Source of the DNA: Mycteria americana
Taxonomy: Eukaryota; Chordata; Aves; Ciconiiformes; Ciconiidae
DNA length: 64,000 nt
Assembly (NCBI RefSeq): GCF_035582795.1
Contig: NC_134367.1
Coordinates: 117,266,062-117,330,061 of the forward strand
Direction of reading: 5' to 3'
Shown: piece by piece, positions 41,930 through 56,800 of the stretch
Numbering within the stretch: the stretch's first letter is position 1
How the letters are laid out: the number at the start of each line of letters is the position of its first letter
The notes under the pieces: generated by a model
Told to the model about the DNA's origin: nothing
The model's input: only the letters and a program-made list of their open reading frames with translations
The model's database searches: none
Position numbers and translations under genes: made by a program

Positions 41930-44900
41930 AAAGGGGCAACACTGTGTATTTCTCTCTCGGAGAGCCCGGCTGCCAAATTCGAAACGTCCAGCGATTGCGC
42001 CCACAGGAAAGCTGCCAGCACGGAAAGCTGTAGCTGGTTTTCACTGTCCCTTGGAACTAGATTCGCTGGTAGACAGACATTCGCGTTCTGCAACAGCTTC
42101 CGTTCGTTATGAAGCAACACTCTATATTTCTCTCTCGCAGAGCCCGTCTGCCAAATTCGAAACGTCTAGCGATTGCGCCCACAGGAAAGCTGCCAGCACG
42201 GAAAGCTGTAGCTGGTTTTCACTGTCCCTTGGAACTGCATTCGCTGATAGACAGACATTCGTGTTCTGCAAAAGCTTTCGTTCGTAAAGGGGCAACACTG
42301 TGTATTTCACTCTCGGAGAGCCCGGCTGCCAAATTCGAAACGTCCAGGGATTGCGCCCAAAGGAAAGCGTCCAGCACGGAAATCTGAAGCTGGTTTTCAC
42401 TGTCCCTTGGAACTGCATTCGCTGGTAGACAGACATTCGCGTTCTGCAAAAGCTTTGGTTGGTAATGGGGCAACACTGTGTATTTCTCTGTGGAAGAGCC
42501 CAGGTGCCAAATTCGAAACGTCCAGCGATTGCGCCCACAGGAAAGCTGCCAGCACGGAAAGCTGTAGCTGGTTTTCACTGTCCCTTGGAACTGCATTCGC
42601 TGCTACACAGACATTCGCGTTCTGCAAAAGCTTCCGTTCGTTATGAGGCAACACTCTATATTTCTCTCTCGCAGAGACCGGCTGCCAAATTCGAAACGTC
42701 TAGCGATTGCGCCCACAGAAAAGCTCCCAGCACGGAAAGCTGTAGCTGGTTTTCACTGTCCCTTGGAACTGCATTCGCTGGTAGACAGACATTCGCGTTC
42801 TGCAAAAGCTTTCGTTCGTAATGAGGCAACACTGTGTATTTCACTCTCGCAGAGCCCGGCTGCCAAATTCGAAACGTCCAGCGATTGCGCCCACAGGAAA
42901 GCTCCCAGCACGGAAATCTGAAGCTGGTTTTCACTGTCCCTTGGAACTGCATTCGCTGGTAGACAGACATTCGCGTTCTGCAAAAGCTTTGGTTGGTAAT
43001 GGGGCAACACTGTGTATTTCTCACTTGCAGTGCCCGGCTGCCAAATTCGAAACGTCCAGCGATTGCGCCCACAGGAAAGCTGCCAGCACGGAAAGCTGTA
43101 GCTGGTTTTCACTGTCCCTTGGAACTGCATTCGCTGGTAGACAGACATTCGCGTTCTGCAAAAGCTTTGTTTCGTAATGGGGCAACACTGTGTATTTCTC
43201 TCTCGGAGAGCCCGGCTGCCAAATTCGAAACGTCCAGCGATTGCGCCCACAGGAAAGCTGCCAGCACGGAAAGCTGTAGCTGGTTTTCACTGTCCCTTGG
43301 AACTGCATTCGCTGGTAGACAGACATTCGCGTTCTGCAAAAGCTTTGGTTGGTAATGGGGCAACACTGTGTATTTCTCTCTCGGAGAGCCCGGCTGCCAA
43401 ATTCGAAACGTCCAGTGATTGCGCCCACAGGAAAGCTCCCAGCACGGAAAGTAGTAGCTGGTTTTCACTGTCCCTTGGAACTGCATTCGCTGCTACACAG
43501 ACATTCGCGTTCTGCAACAGCTTTCGTTCGTAAAGGGGCAACACTGTGTATTTCTCTCTCGGAGAGCCCGGCTGCCAAATTCGAAACGTCCAGCGATTGC
43601 GCCCACAGGAAAGCTGCCAGCACGGAAAGCTGTAGCTGGTTTTCACTGTCCCTTGGAACTGCATTCGCTGGTAGACAGACATTCGCGTTCTGCAAAAGCT
43701 TTGGTTGGTAAAGGGGCAACACTGTGTATTTCTCTCTCGGAGAGCCCGGCTGCCAAATTCGAAACGTCCAGCGATTGCGCCCACAGGAAAGCTGCCAGCA
43801 CGGAAAGCTGTAGCTGGTTTTCACTGTCCCTTGGAACTGCATTCGCTGCTACACAGACATTCGCGTTCTGCAACAGCTTTCGTTCGTAATGGGGCAACAC
43901 TGTGTATTTCTCTCTCGTGGAGTCCGGCTGCCAAATTCAAACGTCCAGCGATTGCGCCCACAGGAAAGCTGCCAGCACGGAAAGCTGTAGCTGGTTTTCA
44001 CTGTCCCTTGGAACTGCATTCGCTGGTAGACAGACATTCGCGTTCTGCAAAAGCTTTGGTTCGTAATGGGGCAACACTGTGTATTTCTCTCTCGTGGAGT
44101 CCGGCTGCCAAATTCAAACGTCCAGCGATTGCGCCCACAGGAAAGCTGCCAGCACGGAAAGCTGTAGCTGGTTTTCACTGTCCCTTGGAACTGCATTCGC
44201 TGGTAGACAGACATTCGCGTTCTGCAACAGCTTTCGTTCGTAAAGGGGCAACACTGTGTATTTCTCTCTCGGAGAGCCCGGCTGCCAAATTCGAAACGTC
44301 CAGCGATTGCGCCCACAGGAAAGCTGCCAGCACGGAAAGCTGTAGCTGGTTTTCACTGTCCCTTGGAACTAGATTCGCTGGTAGACAGACATTCGCGTTC
44401 TGCAACAGCTTCCGTTCGTTATGAAGCAACACTCTATATTTCTCTCTCGCAGAGCCCGTCTGCCAAATTCGAAACGTCTAGCGATTGCGCCCACAGGAAA
44501 GCTGCCAGCACGGAAAGCTGTAGCTGGTTTTCACTGTCCCTTGGAACTGCATTCGCTGATAGACAGACATTCGTGTTCTGCAAAAGCTTTCGTTCGTAAA
44601 GGGGCAACACTGTGTATTTCACTCTCGGAGAGCCCGGCTGCCAAATTCGAAACGTCCAGGGATTGCGCCCAAAGGAAAGCGTCCAGCACGGAAATCTGAA
44701 GCTGGTTTTCACTGTCCCTTGGAACTGCATTCGCTGGTAGACAGACATTCGCGTTCTGCAAAAGCTTTGGTTGGTAATGGGGCAACACTGTGTATTTCTC
44801 TGTGGAAGAGCCCAGGTGCCAAATTCGAAACGTCCAGCGATTGCGCCCACAGGAAAGCTGCCAGCACGGAAAGCTGTAGCTGGTTTTCACTGTCCCTTGG

Positions 44901-46630
44901 AACTGCATTCGCTGCTACACAGACATTCGCGTTCTGCAAAAGCTTCCGTTCGTTATGAGGCAACACTCTATATTTCTCTCTCGCAGAGACCGGCTGCCAA
45001 ATTCGAAACGTCTAGCGATTGCGCCCACAGAAAAGCTCCCAGCACGGAAAGCTGTAGCTGGTTTTCACTGTCCCTTGGAACTGCATTCGCTGGTAGACAG
45101 ACATTCGCGTTCTGCAAAAGCTTTCGTTCGTAATGAGGCAACACTGTGTATTTCACTCTCGCAGAGCCCGGCTGCCAAATTCGAAACGTCCAGCGATTGC
45201 GCCCACAGGAAAGCTCCCAGCACGGAAATCTGAAGCTGGTTTTCACTGTCCCTTGGAACTGCATTCGCTGGTAGACAGACATTCGCGTTCTGCAAAAGCT
45301 TTGGTTGGTAATGGGGCAACACTGTGTATTTCTCACTTGCAGTGCCCGGCTGCCAAATTCGAAACGTCCAGCGATTGCGCCCACAGGAAAGCTGCCAGCA
45401 CGGAAAGCTGTAGCTGGTTTTCACTGTCCCTTGGAACTGCATTCGCTGGTAGACAGACATTCGCGTTCTGCAAAAGCTTTGTTTCGTAATGGGGCAACAC
45501 TGTGTATTTCTCTCTCGGAGAGCCCGGCTGCCAAATTCGAAACGTCCAGCGATTGCGCCCACAGGAAAGCTGCCAGCACGGAAAGCTGTAGCTGGTTTTC
45601 ACTGTCCCTTGGAACTGCATTCGCTGGTAGACAGACATTCGCGTTCTGCAAAAGCTTTGGTTGGTAATGGGGCAACACTGTGTATTTCTCTCTCGGAGAG
45701 CCCGGCTGCCAAATTCGAAACGTCCAGTGATTGCGCCCACAGGAAAGCTCCCAGCACGGAAAGTAGTAGCTGGTTTTCACTGTCCCTTGGAACTGCATTC
45801 GCTGCTACACAGACATTCGCGTTCTGCAACAGCTTTCGTTCGTAAAGGGGCAACACTGTGTATTTCTCTCTCGGAGAGCCCGGCTGCCAAATTCGAAACG
45901 TCCAGCGATTGCGCCCACAGGAAAGCTGCCAGCACGGAAAGCTGTAGCTGGTTTTCACTGTCCCTTGGAACTGCATTCGCTGGTAGACAGACATTCGCGT
46001 TCTGCAAAAGCTTTGGTTGGTAAAGGGGCAACACTGTGTATTTCTCTCTCGGAGAGCCCGGCTGCCAAATTCGAAACGTCCAGCGATTGCGCCCACAGGA
46101 AAGCTGCCAGCACGGAAAGCTGTAGCTGGTTTTCACTGTCCCTTGGAACTGCATTCGCTGCTACACAGACATTCGCGTTCTGCAACAGCTTTCGTTCGTA
46201 ATGGGGCAACACTGTGTATTTCTCTCTCGTGGAGTCCGGCTGCCAAATTCAAACGTCCAGCGATTGCGCCCACAGGAAAGCTGCCAGCACGGAAAGCTGT
46301 AGCTGGTTTTCACTGTCCCTTGGAACTGCATTCGCTGGTAGACAGACATTCGCGTTCTGCAAAAGCTTTGGTTCGTAATGGGGCAACACTGTGTATTTCT
46401 CTCTCGTGGAGTCCGGCTGCCAAATTCAAACGTCCAGCGATTGCGCCCACAGGAAAGCTGCCAGCACGGAAAGCTGTAGCTGGTTTTCACTGTCCCTTGG
46501 AACTGCATTCGCTGGTAGACAGACATTCGCGTTCTGCAACAGCTTTCGTTCGTAAAGGGGCAACACTGTGTATTTCTCTCTCGGAGAGCCCGGCTGCCAA
46601 ATTCGAAACGTCCAGCGATTGCGCCCACAG
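41930..46630. repeat. Satellite 13-mer higher-order repeat, 2,312 bp x2
   Basis: Every rare variant in about 41930-44318 reappears 2,312 bp later (13 monomers less two bases), for example GCAGAGCCCGTCTGCC, GCTGATAGACAGAC and GAAAGTAGTAGCTGG. I saw no difference within the copies apart from the left edge (CCTTCGTAAAG at 41924), so this is a very recent direct tandem duplication. Confidence 0.88.
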
Positions 46631-49600
46631 GAAAGCTCCCAGCACGGAAAGCTGTAGCTGGTTTTCACTGTCCCTTGGAACTGCATTCGCTGCTACACAG
46701 ACATTCGCGTTCTGCAACAGCTTTCGTTCGTAATGAGGCAACACTGTGTATTTCTCTCTCGCAGAGCCCGGCTGCCAAATTCGAAACGTCCAGCGATTGC
46801 GCCCACAGGAAAGCTGCCAGCACGGAAAGCTGTAGCTGGTTTTCACTGTCCCTTGGAACTGCATTCGCTGGTAGACAGACATTTGCGTTCTGCAAAAGCT
46901 TTGTTTCGTAATGGGGCAACACTGTGTATTTCTCTCTCGGAGAGCCCGGCTGCCAAATTCGAAACGTCCAGCGATTGTGCCCACAGGAAAGCTCCCAGCA
47001 CGGAAAGCTGTAGCTGGTTTTCACTGTCCCTTGGAACTGCATTCGCTGGTAGACAGACATTCGCGTTCTGCAACAGCTTTCGTTCGTAATGAGGCAACAC
47101 TGTGTATTTCTCTCTCGGAGAGCCCGGCTGCCAAATTCGAAACGTCCAGCGATTGCGCCCACAGGAAAGCTGCCAGCACGGAAAGCTGTAGCTGGTTTTC
47201 ACTGTCCCTTGGAACTGCATTCGCTGGTAAACAGACATTCGCGTTCTGCAAAAGCTTTCGTTCGTAAAGGGGCAACACTGTGTATTTCTCTCTGGGAGAG
47301 CCCGGCTGCCAAATTCGAAACGTCCAGCGATTGCGCCCACAGGAAAGCTCCCAGCACGGAAAGCTGTAGCTGGTTTTCACTGTCCCTTGGAACTGCATTC
47401 GCTGGTAGACAGACATTCGCGTTCTGCAACAGCTTTCGTTCGTAAAGGGGCAACACTGTGTATTTCTCTCTCGGAGAGCCCGGCTGCCAAATTCGAAACG
47501 TCCAGCGATTGCGCCCACAGGAAAGCTGCCAGCACGGAAAGCTGTAGCTGGATTTCACTGTCCCTTGGAACTGCATTCGCTGCTACACAGACATTCGCGT
47601 TCTGCAACAGCTTTCGTTCGTAATGAGGCAACACTGTGTATTTCTCTCTCGGAGAGCCCGGCTGCCAAATTCGAAACGTCCAGCGATTGCGCCCAGAGGA
47701 AAGCTGCCAGCACGGAAAGCTGTAGCTGGTTTTCACTGTCCCTTGGAACTGCATTCGCTGGTAGACAGACATTCGCGTTCTGCAAAAGCTTTGGTTCGTA
47801 ATGGGGCAACACTGTGTATTTCTCTCTCGGAGAGCCCGGCTGCCAAATTCGAAACGTCCAGCGATTGCGCCCACACGAAAGATGCCAGCACGGAAAGCTG
47901 TAGCTGGTTTTCACTGTCCCTTGGAACTGCATTCGCTGGTAGACGGACATTCGTGTTCTGCAAAAGCTTTCGTTCGTAATGAGGCAACACTGTGTATTTC
48001 TCTCTCGGAGAGCCCGGCTGCCAAATTCGAAACGTCCAGCGATTGCGCCCACAGGAAAGCTGCCAGCACGGAAAGCTGTAGCTGGCTTTCACTGTCCCTT
48101 GGAACTGCATTCGCTGCTACACAGACATTCGCGTTCTGCAACAGCTTTCGTTCGTAAAGGGGCAACACTGTGTATTTCTCTCTCGGAGAGCCCGGCTGCC
48201 AAATTCGAAACGTCCAGCGATTGCGCCCACAGGAAAGCTCCCAGCACGGAAAGCTGTAGCTGGTTTTCACTGTCCCTTGGAACTGCATTCGCTGGTAGAC
48301 AGACATTCGTGTTCTGCAAAAGCTTTCGTTCGTAATGAGGCAACACTGTGTATTTCTCTCTCGGAGAGCGCGGCTTCCAAATTCGAAACGTCCAGCGATT
48401 GCGCCCACAGGAAAGCTGCCAGCACGGAAAGCTGTAGCTGGTTTTCACTGTCCCTTGGAACTGCATTCGCTGCTACACAGACATTCGTGTTCTGCAAAAG
48501 CTTTCGTTCGTAATGAGGCAACACTGTGTATTTCTCTCTCGCAGAGCCCGGCTGCCAAATTCGAAACGTCCAGCGATTGCGCCCACAGGAAAGCTGCCAG
48601 CACGGAAAGCTGTAGCTGGTTTTCACTGTCCCTTGGAACTGCATTCGCTGGTAGACAGACATTCGCGTTCTGCAAAAGCTTTGGTTCGTAATGGGGCAAC
48701 ACTGTGTATTTCTCTCTCGTGGAGTCCGCCTGCCAAATTCAAACGTCCAGCGATTGCGCCCACAGGAAAGCTGCCAGCACGGAAAGCTGTAGCTGGTTTT
48801 CACTGTCCCTTGGAACTGCATTCGCTGGTAGACAGACATTCGCGTTCTGCAACAGCTTTCGTTCGTAAAGGGGCAACACTGTGTATTTCTCTCTCGGAGA
48901 GCCCGGCTGCCAAATTCGAAACGTCCAGCGATTGCGCCCACAGGAAAGCTCCCAGCACGGAAAGCTGTAGCTGGTTTTCACTGTCCCTTGGAACTGCATT
49001 CGCTGCTTCACAGACATTCGCGTTCTGCAACAGCTTTCGTTCGTAATGAGGCAACACTGTGTATTTCTCTCTCGGAGAGCCCGGCTGCCAAATTCGAAAC
49101 GTCCAGCGATTGCGCCCACAGGAAAGCTGCCAGCACGGAAAGCTGTAGCTGGTTTTCACTGTCCCTTGGAACTGCATTCGCTGCTACACAGACATTCGCG
49201 TTCTGCAAAAGCTTTGGTTGGTAATGGGGCAACACTGTGTATTTCTCTCTCGGAGAGCCCGGCTGCCAAATTCGAAACGTCCAGCGATTGCGCCCACAGG
49301 AAAGCTGCCAGCACGGAAAGCTGTAGCTGGCTTTTTACTGTCCCTTGGAACTGCATTCGCTGCTACACAGACATTCGCGTTCTGCAACAGCTTTCGTTCG
49401 TAATGGGGCAACACTGTGTATTTCTCTCTCGGAGAGCCCGGCTGCCAAATTCGAAACGTCCAGCGATTGCGCCCACAGGAAAGCTGCCAGCATGGAAAGC
49501 TGTAGCTGGTTTTCACTGTCCCTTGGAACTGCATTCGCTGGTAGACAGACATTCGCGTTCTGCAAAAGCTTTGGTTGGTAATGGGGCAACACTGTGTATT

Positions 49601-50819
49601 TCTCTCTCGGAGAGCCCGGCTGCCAAATTCGAAACGTCCAGTGATTGCGCCCACAGGAAAGCTCCCAGCACGGAAAGTAGTAGCTGGTTTTCACTGTCCC
49701 TTGGAACTGCATTCGCTGCTACACAGACATTCGCGTTCTGCAACAGCTTTCGTTCGTAAAGGGGCAACACTGTGTATTTCTCTCTGGGAGAGCCCGGCTG
49801 CCAAATTCGAAACGTCCAGCGATTGCGCCCACAGGAAAGCTGCCAGCACGGAAAGCTGTAGCTGGTTTTCACTGTCCCTTGGAACTGCATTCGCTGGTAG
49901 ACAGACATTCGCGTTCTGCAAAAGCTTTGGTTGGTAATGGGGCAACACTGTGTATTTCTCTCTCGTGGAGTCCGGCTGCCAAATTCAAACGTCCAGCGAT
50001 TGCGCCCACAGGAAAGCTGCCAGCACGGAAAGCTGTAGCTGGTTTTCACTGTCCCTTGGAACTGCATTCGCTGGTAGACAGACATTCGCGTTCTGCAACA
50101 GCTTTCGTTCGTAAAGGGGCAACACTGTGTATTTCTCTCTCGGAGAGCCCGGCTGCCAAATTCGAAACGTCCAGCGATTGCGCCCACAGGAAAGCTCCCA
50201 GCACGGAAAGCTGTAGCTGGTTTTCACTGTCCCTTGGAACTGCATTCGCTGCTACACAGACATTCGCGTTCTGCAACAGCTTTCGTTCGTAATGAGGCAA
50301 CACTGTGTATTTCTCTCTCGCAGAGCCCGGCTGCCAAATTCGAAACGTCCAGCGATTGCGCCCACAGGAAAGCTGCCAGCACGGAAAGCTGTAGCTGGTT
50401 TTCACTGTCCCTTGGAACTGCATTCGCTGGTAGACAGACATTCGCGTTCTGCAAAAGCTTTGTTTCGTAATGGGGCAACACTGTGTATTTCTCTCTCGGA
50501 GAGCCCGGCTGCCAAATTCGAAACGTCCAGCGATTGCGCCCACAGGAAAGCTGCCAGCACGGAAAGCTGTAGCTGGTTTTCACTGTCCCTTGGAACTGCA
50601 TTCGCTGCTACACAGACATTCGCGTTCTGCAACAGCTTTCGTTCGTAATGAGGCAACACTGTGTATTTCTCTCTCGGAGAGCCCGGCTGCCAAATTCGAA
50701 ACGTCCAGCGATTGCGCCCACAGGAAAGCTGCCAGCACGGAAAGCTGTAGCTGGTTTTCACTGTCCCTTGGAACTGCATTCGCTGGTAGACAGACATTCG
50801 CGTTCTGCAAAAGCTTTGG

Positions 50820-53800
50820 TTGGTAATGGGGCAACACTGTGTATTTCTCTCTCGGAGATCCCGGCTGCCAAATTCGAAACGTCCAGTGATTGCGCCCACA
50901 GGAAAGCTCCCAGCACGGAAAGCTGTAGCTGGTTTTCACTGTCCCTTGGAACTGCATTCGCTGGTAAACAGACATTCGCGTTCTGCAAAAGCTTTCGTTC
51001 GTAAAGGGGCAACACTGTGTATTTCTCTCTGGGAGAGCCCGGCTGCCAAATTCGAAACGTCCAGCGATTGCGCCCACAGGAAAGCTCCCAGCACGGAAAG
51101 CTGTAGCTGGTTTTCACTGTCCCTTGGAACTGCATTCGCTGGTAGACAGACATTCGCGTTCTGCAACAGCTTTCGTTCGTAAAGGGGCAACACTGTGTAT
51201 TTCTCTCTCGGAGAGCCCGGCTGCCAAATTCGAAACGTCCAGCGATTGCGCCCACAGGAAAGCTGCCAGCACGGAAAGCTGTAGCTGGTTTTCACTGTCC
51301 CTTGGAACTGCATTCGCTGGTAGACAGACATTCGCGTTCTGCAAAAGCTTTGGTTGGTAATGGGGCAACACTGTGTATTTCTCTCTCGGAGAGCCCGGCT
51401 GCCAAATTCGAAACGTCCAGCGATTGCGCCCACAGGAAAGCTGCCAGCACGGAAAGCTGTAGCTGGTTTTCACTGTCCCTTGGAACTGCATTCGCTGGTA
51501 GACAGACATTCGCGTTCTGCAACAGCTTTCGTTCGTAAAGGGGCAACACTGTGTATTTCTCTCTCGCAGATTCCGGCTGCCAAATTCAAACGTCCAGCGA
51601 TTGCGCCCACAGGAAAGCTGCCAGCACGGAAAGCTGTAGCTGGTTTTCACTGTCCCTTGGAACTGCATTCGCTGCTACACAGACATTCGCGTTCTGCAAC
51701 AGCTTTCGTTCGTAAAGGGGCAACACTGTGTATTTCTCTCTCGTGGAGCCCGGCTGCCAAATTCGAAACGTCCAGCGATTGCGCCCACAGGAAAGCTGCC
51801 AGCACGGAAAGCTGTAGCTGGTTTTCACTGTCCCTTGGAACTGCATTCGCTGCTACACAGACATTCGTGTTCTGCAAAAGCTTTCGTTCGTAATGAGGCA
51901 ACACTGTGTATTTCTCTCTCGCAGAACCCGGCTGCCAAATTCGAAACGTCCAGCGATTGCGCCCACAGGAAAGCTCCCAGCACGGAAAGCTGTAGCTGGT
52001 TTTCACTGTCCCTTGGAACTGCATTCGCTGCTACACAGACATTCGCGTTCTGCAAAAGCTTTGGTTGGTAATGGGGCAACACTGTGTATTTCTCTCTCGT
52101 GGAGTCCGGCTGCCAAATTCAAACGTCCAGCGATTGCGCCCACAGGAAAGCTGCCAGCACGGAAAGCTGTAGCTGGTTTTCACTGTCCCGTGGAACTGCA
52201 TTCGCTGGTAGACAGACATTCGCGTTCTGCAACAGCTTTCGTTCGTAAAGGGGCAACACTGTGTGTTTCTCTCTCGGAGAGCCCGGCTGCCAAATTCGAA
52301 ACGTCCAGCGATTGCGCCCACAGGAAAGCTCCCAGCACGGAAAGCTGTAGCTGGCTTTCACTGTCCCTTGGAACTGCATTCGCTGGTAGACAGACATTCG
52401 CGTTCTGCAAAAGCTTTGGTTGGTAATGGGGCAACACTGTGTATTTCTCTCTCGGAGATCCCGGCTGCCAAATTCGAAACGTCCAGTGATTGCGCCCACA
52501 GGAAAGCTCCCAGCACGGAAAGTAGTAGCTGGTTTTCACTGTCCCTTGGAACTGCATTCGCTGGTAAACAGACATTCGCGTTCTGCAAAAGCTTTCGTTC
52601 GTAAAGGGGCAACACTGTGTATTTCTCTCTGGGAGAGCCCGGCTGCCAAATTCGAAACGTCCAGCGATTGCGCCCACAGGAAAGCTGCCAGCACGGAAAG
52701 CTGTAGCTGGTTTTCACTGTCCCTTGGAACTGCATTCGCTGGTAGACAGACATTCGCGTTCTGCAAAAGCTTTGTTTCGTAATGGGGCAACACTGTGTAT
52801 TTCTCTCTCGGAGAGCCCGGCTGCCAAATTCGAAACGTCCAGCGATTGCGCCCACAGGAAAGCTCCCAGCACGGAAAGCTGTAGCTGGTTTTCACTGTCC
52901 CTTGGAACTGCATTCGCTGCTACACAGACATTCGCGTTCTGCAAAAGCTTTGGTTTGTAATGGGGCAACACTGTGTATTTCTCTCTCGGAGAGCCCGGCT
53001 GCCAAATTCGAAACGTCCAGCGATTGCGCCCACAGGAAAGCTGCCAGCACGGAAAGCTGTAGCTGGTTTTCACTGTCCCTTGGAACTGCATTCGCTGGTA
53101 GACAGACATTCGCGTTCTGCAACAGCTTTCGTTCGTAAAGGGGCAACACTGTGTATTTCTCTCTCGCAGATTCCGGCTGCCAAATTCAAACGTCCAGCGA
53201 TTGCGCCCACAGGAAAGCTGCCAGCACGGAAAGCTGTAGCTGGTTTTCACTGTCCCTTGGAACTGCATTCGCTGCTACACAGACATTCGCGTTCTGCAAC
53301 AGCTTTCGTTCGTAAAGGGGCAACACTGTGTATTTCTCTCTCGTGGAGCCCGGCTGCCAAATTCGAAACGTCCAGCGATTGCGCCCACAGGAAAGCTGCC
53401 AGCACGGAAAGCTGTAGCTGGTTTTCACTGTCCCTTGGAACTGCATTCGCTGCTACACAGACATTCGTGTTCTGCAAAAGCTTTCGTTCGTAATGAGGCA
53501 ACACTGTGTATTTCTCTCTCGCAGAGCCCGGCTGCCAAATTCGAAACGTCCAGCGATTGCGCCCACAGGAAAGCTCCCAGCACGGAAAGCTGTAGCTGGT
53601 TTTCACTGTCCCTTGGAACTGCATTCGCTGCTACACAGACATTCGCGTTCTGCAACAGCTTTCGTTCGTAATGAGGCAACACTGTGTATTTCTCTCTCGC
53701 AGAGCCCGGCTGCCAAATTCGAAACGTCCAGCGATTGCGCCCACAGGAAAGCTCCCAGAACGGAAAGCTGTAGCTGGTTTTCACTGTCCCTTGGAACTGC

Positions 53801-56800
53801 ATTCGCTGGTAGACAGACATTCGCGTTCTGCAACAGCTTTCGTTCGTAATGAGGCAGCACTGTGTATTTCTCTCTCGGAGAGCCCGGCTGCCAAATTCGA
53901 AACGTCCAGCGATTGCGCCCACAGGAAAGCTGCCAGCACGGAAAGCTGTAGCTGGTTTTCACTGTCCCTTGGAACTGCATTCGCTGGTAGACAGACATTC
54001 GCGTTCTGCAAAAGCTTTGGTTGGTAATGGGGCAACACTGTGTATTTCTCTCTCGGAGATCCCGGCTGCCAAATTCGAAACGTCCAGTGATTGCGCCCAC
54101 AGGAAAGCTCCCAGCACGGAAAGTAGTAGCTGGTTTTCACTGTCCCTTGGAAGTGCATTCGCTGGTAAACAGACATTCGCGTTCTGCAAAAGCTTTCGTT
54201 CGTAAAGGGGCAACACTGTGTATTTCTGTGGGAGAGCCCGGCTGCCAAATTCGAAACGTCCAGCGATTGCGCCCACAGGAAAGCTCCCAGCACGGAAAGC
54301 TGTAGCTGGTTTTCACTGTCCCTTGGAACTGCATTCGCTGGTAGACAGACATTCGCGTTCTGCAACAGCTTTCGTTCGTAAAGGGGCAACACTGTGTATT
54401 TCTCTCTCGTGGAGTCCGGCTGCCAAATTCGAAACGTCCAGCGATTGCGCCCACAGGAAAGCTGCCAGCACGGAAAGCTGTAGCTGGTTTTCACTGTCCC
54501 TTGGAACTGCATTCGCTGGTAGACAGACATTCGCGTTCTGCAAAAGCTTTGGTTGGTAATGGGGCAACACTGTGTATTTCTCTCTCGGAGAGCCCGGCTG
54601 CCAAATTCGAAACGTCCAGCGATTGCGCCCACAGGAAAGCTGCCAGCACGGAAAGCTGTAGCTGGTTTTCACTGTCCCTTGGAACTGCAGTCGCTGGTAG
54701 ACAGACATTCGCGTTCTGCAACAGCTTTCGTTCGTAAAGGGGCAACACTGTGTATTTCTCTCTCGCAGATTCCGGCTGCCAAATTCAAACGTCCAGCGAT
54801 TGCGCCCACAGGAAAGCTGCCAGCACGGAAAGCTGTAGCTGGTTTTCACTGTCCCTTGGAACTGCATTCGCTGCTACACAGACATTCGCGTTCTGCAACA
54901 GCTTTCGTTCGTAAAGGGGCAACACTGTGTATTTCTCTCTCGTGGAGCCCGGCTGCCAAATTCGAAACGTCCAGCGATTGCGCCCACAGGAAAGCTGCCA
55001 GCACGGAAAGCTGTAGCTGGTTTTCACTGTCCCTTGGAACTGCATTCGCTGCTACACAGACATTCGTGTTCTGCAAAAGCTTTCGTTCGTAATGAGGCAA
55101 CACTGTGTATTTCTCTCTCGCAGAGCCCGGCTGCCAAATTCGAAACGTCCAGCGATTGCGCCCACAGGAAAGCTCCCAGCACGGAAAGCTGTAGCTGGTT
55201 TTCACTGTCCCTTGGAACTGCATTCGCTGCTACACAGACATTCGCGTTCTGCAAAAGCTTTGGTTGGTAATGGGGCAACACTGTGTATTTCTCTCTCGTG
55301 GAGTCCGGCTGCCAAATTCAAACGTCCAGCGATTGCGCCCACAGGAAAGCTGCCAGCACGGAAAGCTGTAGCTGGCTTTCACTGTCCCTTGGAACTGCAT
55401 TCGCTGGTAGACAGACATTCGTGTTCTGCAAAAGCTTTGGTTGGTAATGGGGCAACACTGTGTATTTCTCTCTCGGAGATCCCGGCTGCCAAATTCGAAA
55501 CGTCCAGTGATTGCGCCCACAGGAAAGCTCCCAGCACGGAAAGTAGTAGCTGGTTTTCACTGTCCCTTGGAACTGCATTCGCTGGTAAACAGACATTCGC
55601 GTTCTGCAAAAGCTTTCGTTCGTAAAGGGGCAACACTGTGTATTTCTCTCTGGGAGAGCCCGGCTGCCAAATTCGAAACGTCCAGCGATTGCGCCCACAG
55701 GAAAGCTGCCAGCACGGAAAGCTGTAGCTGGTTTTCACTGTCCCTTGGAACTGCATTCGCTGCTACACAGACATTCGCGTTCTGCAAAAGCTTTGGTTTG
55801 TAATGGGGCAACACTGTGTATTTCTCTCTCGGAGAGCCCGGCTGCCAAATTCGAAACGTCCAGCGATTGCGCCCACAGGAAAGCTGCCAGCACGGAAAGC
55901 TGTAGCTGGTTTTCACTGTCCCTTGGAACTGCATTCGCTGGTAGACAGACATTCGCGTTCTGCAACAGCTTTCGTTCGTAAAGGGGCAACACTGTGTATT
56001 TCTCTCTCGCAGATTCCGGCTGCCAAATTCAAACGTCCAGCGATTGCGCCCACAGGAAAGCTGCCAGCACGGAAAGCTGTAGCTGGTTTTCACTGTCCCT
56101 TGGAACTGCATTCGCTGCTACACAGACATTCGCGTAATGCAACAGCTTTCGTTCGTAAAGGGGCAACACTGTGTATTTCTCTCTCGTGGAGCCCGGCTGC
56201 CAAATTCGAAACGTCCAGCGATTGCGCCCACAGGAAAGCTGCCAGCACGGAAAGCTGTAGCTGGTTTTCACTGTCCCTTGGAACTGCATTCGCTGCTACA
56301 CAGACATTCGTGTTCTGCAAAAGCTTTCGTTCGTAATGAGGCAACACTGTGTATTTCTCTCTCGCAGAGCCCGGCTGCCAAATTCGAAACGTCCAGCGAT
56401 TGCGCCCACAGGAAAGCTCCCAGCACGGAAAGCTGTAGCTGGTTTTCACTGTCCCTTGGAACTGCATTCGCTGCTACACAGACATTCGCGTTCTGCAAAA
56501 GCTTTGGTTGGTAATGGGGCAACACTGTGTATTTCTCTCTCGTGGAGTCCGGCTGCCAAATTCAAACGTCCAGCGATTGCGCCCACAGGAAAGCTGCCAG
56601 CACGGAAAGCTGTAGCTGGTTTTCACTGTCCCTTGGAACTGCATTCGCTGGTAGACAGACATTCGCGTTCTGCAACAGCTTTCGTTCGTAAAGGGGCAAC
56701 ACTGTGTATTTCTCTCTCGGAGAGCCCGGCTGCCAAATTCGAAACGTCCAGCGATTGCGCCCACAGGAAAGCTCCCAGCACGGAAAGCTGTAGCTGGCTT

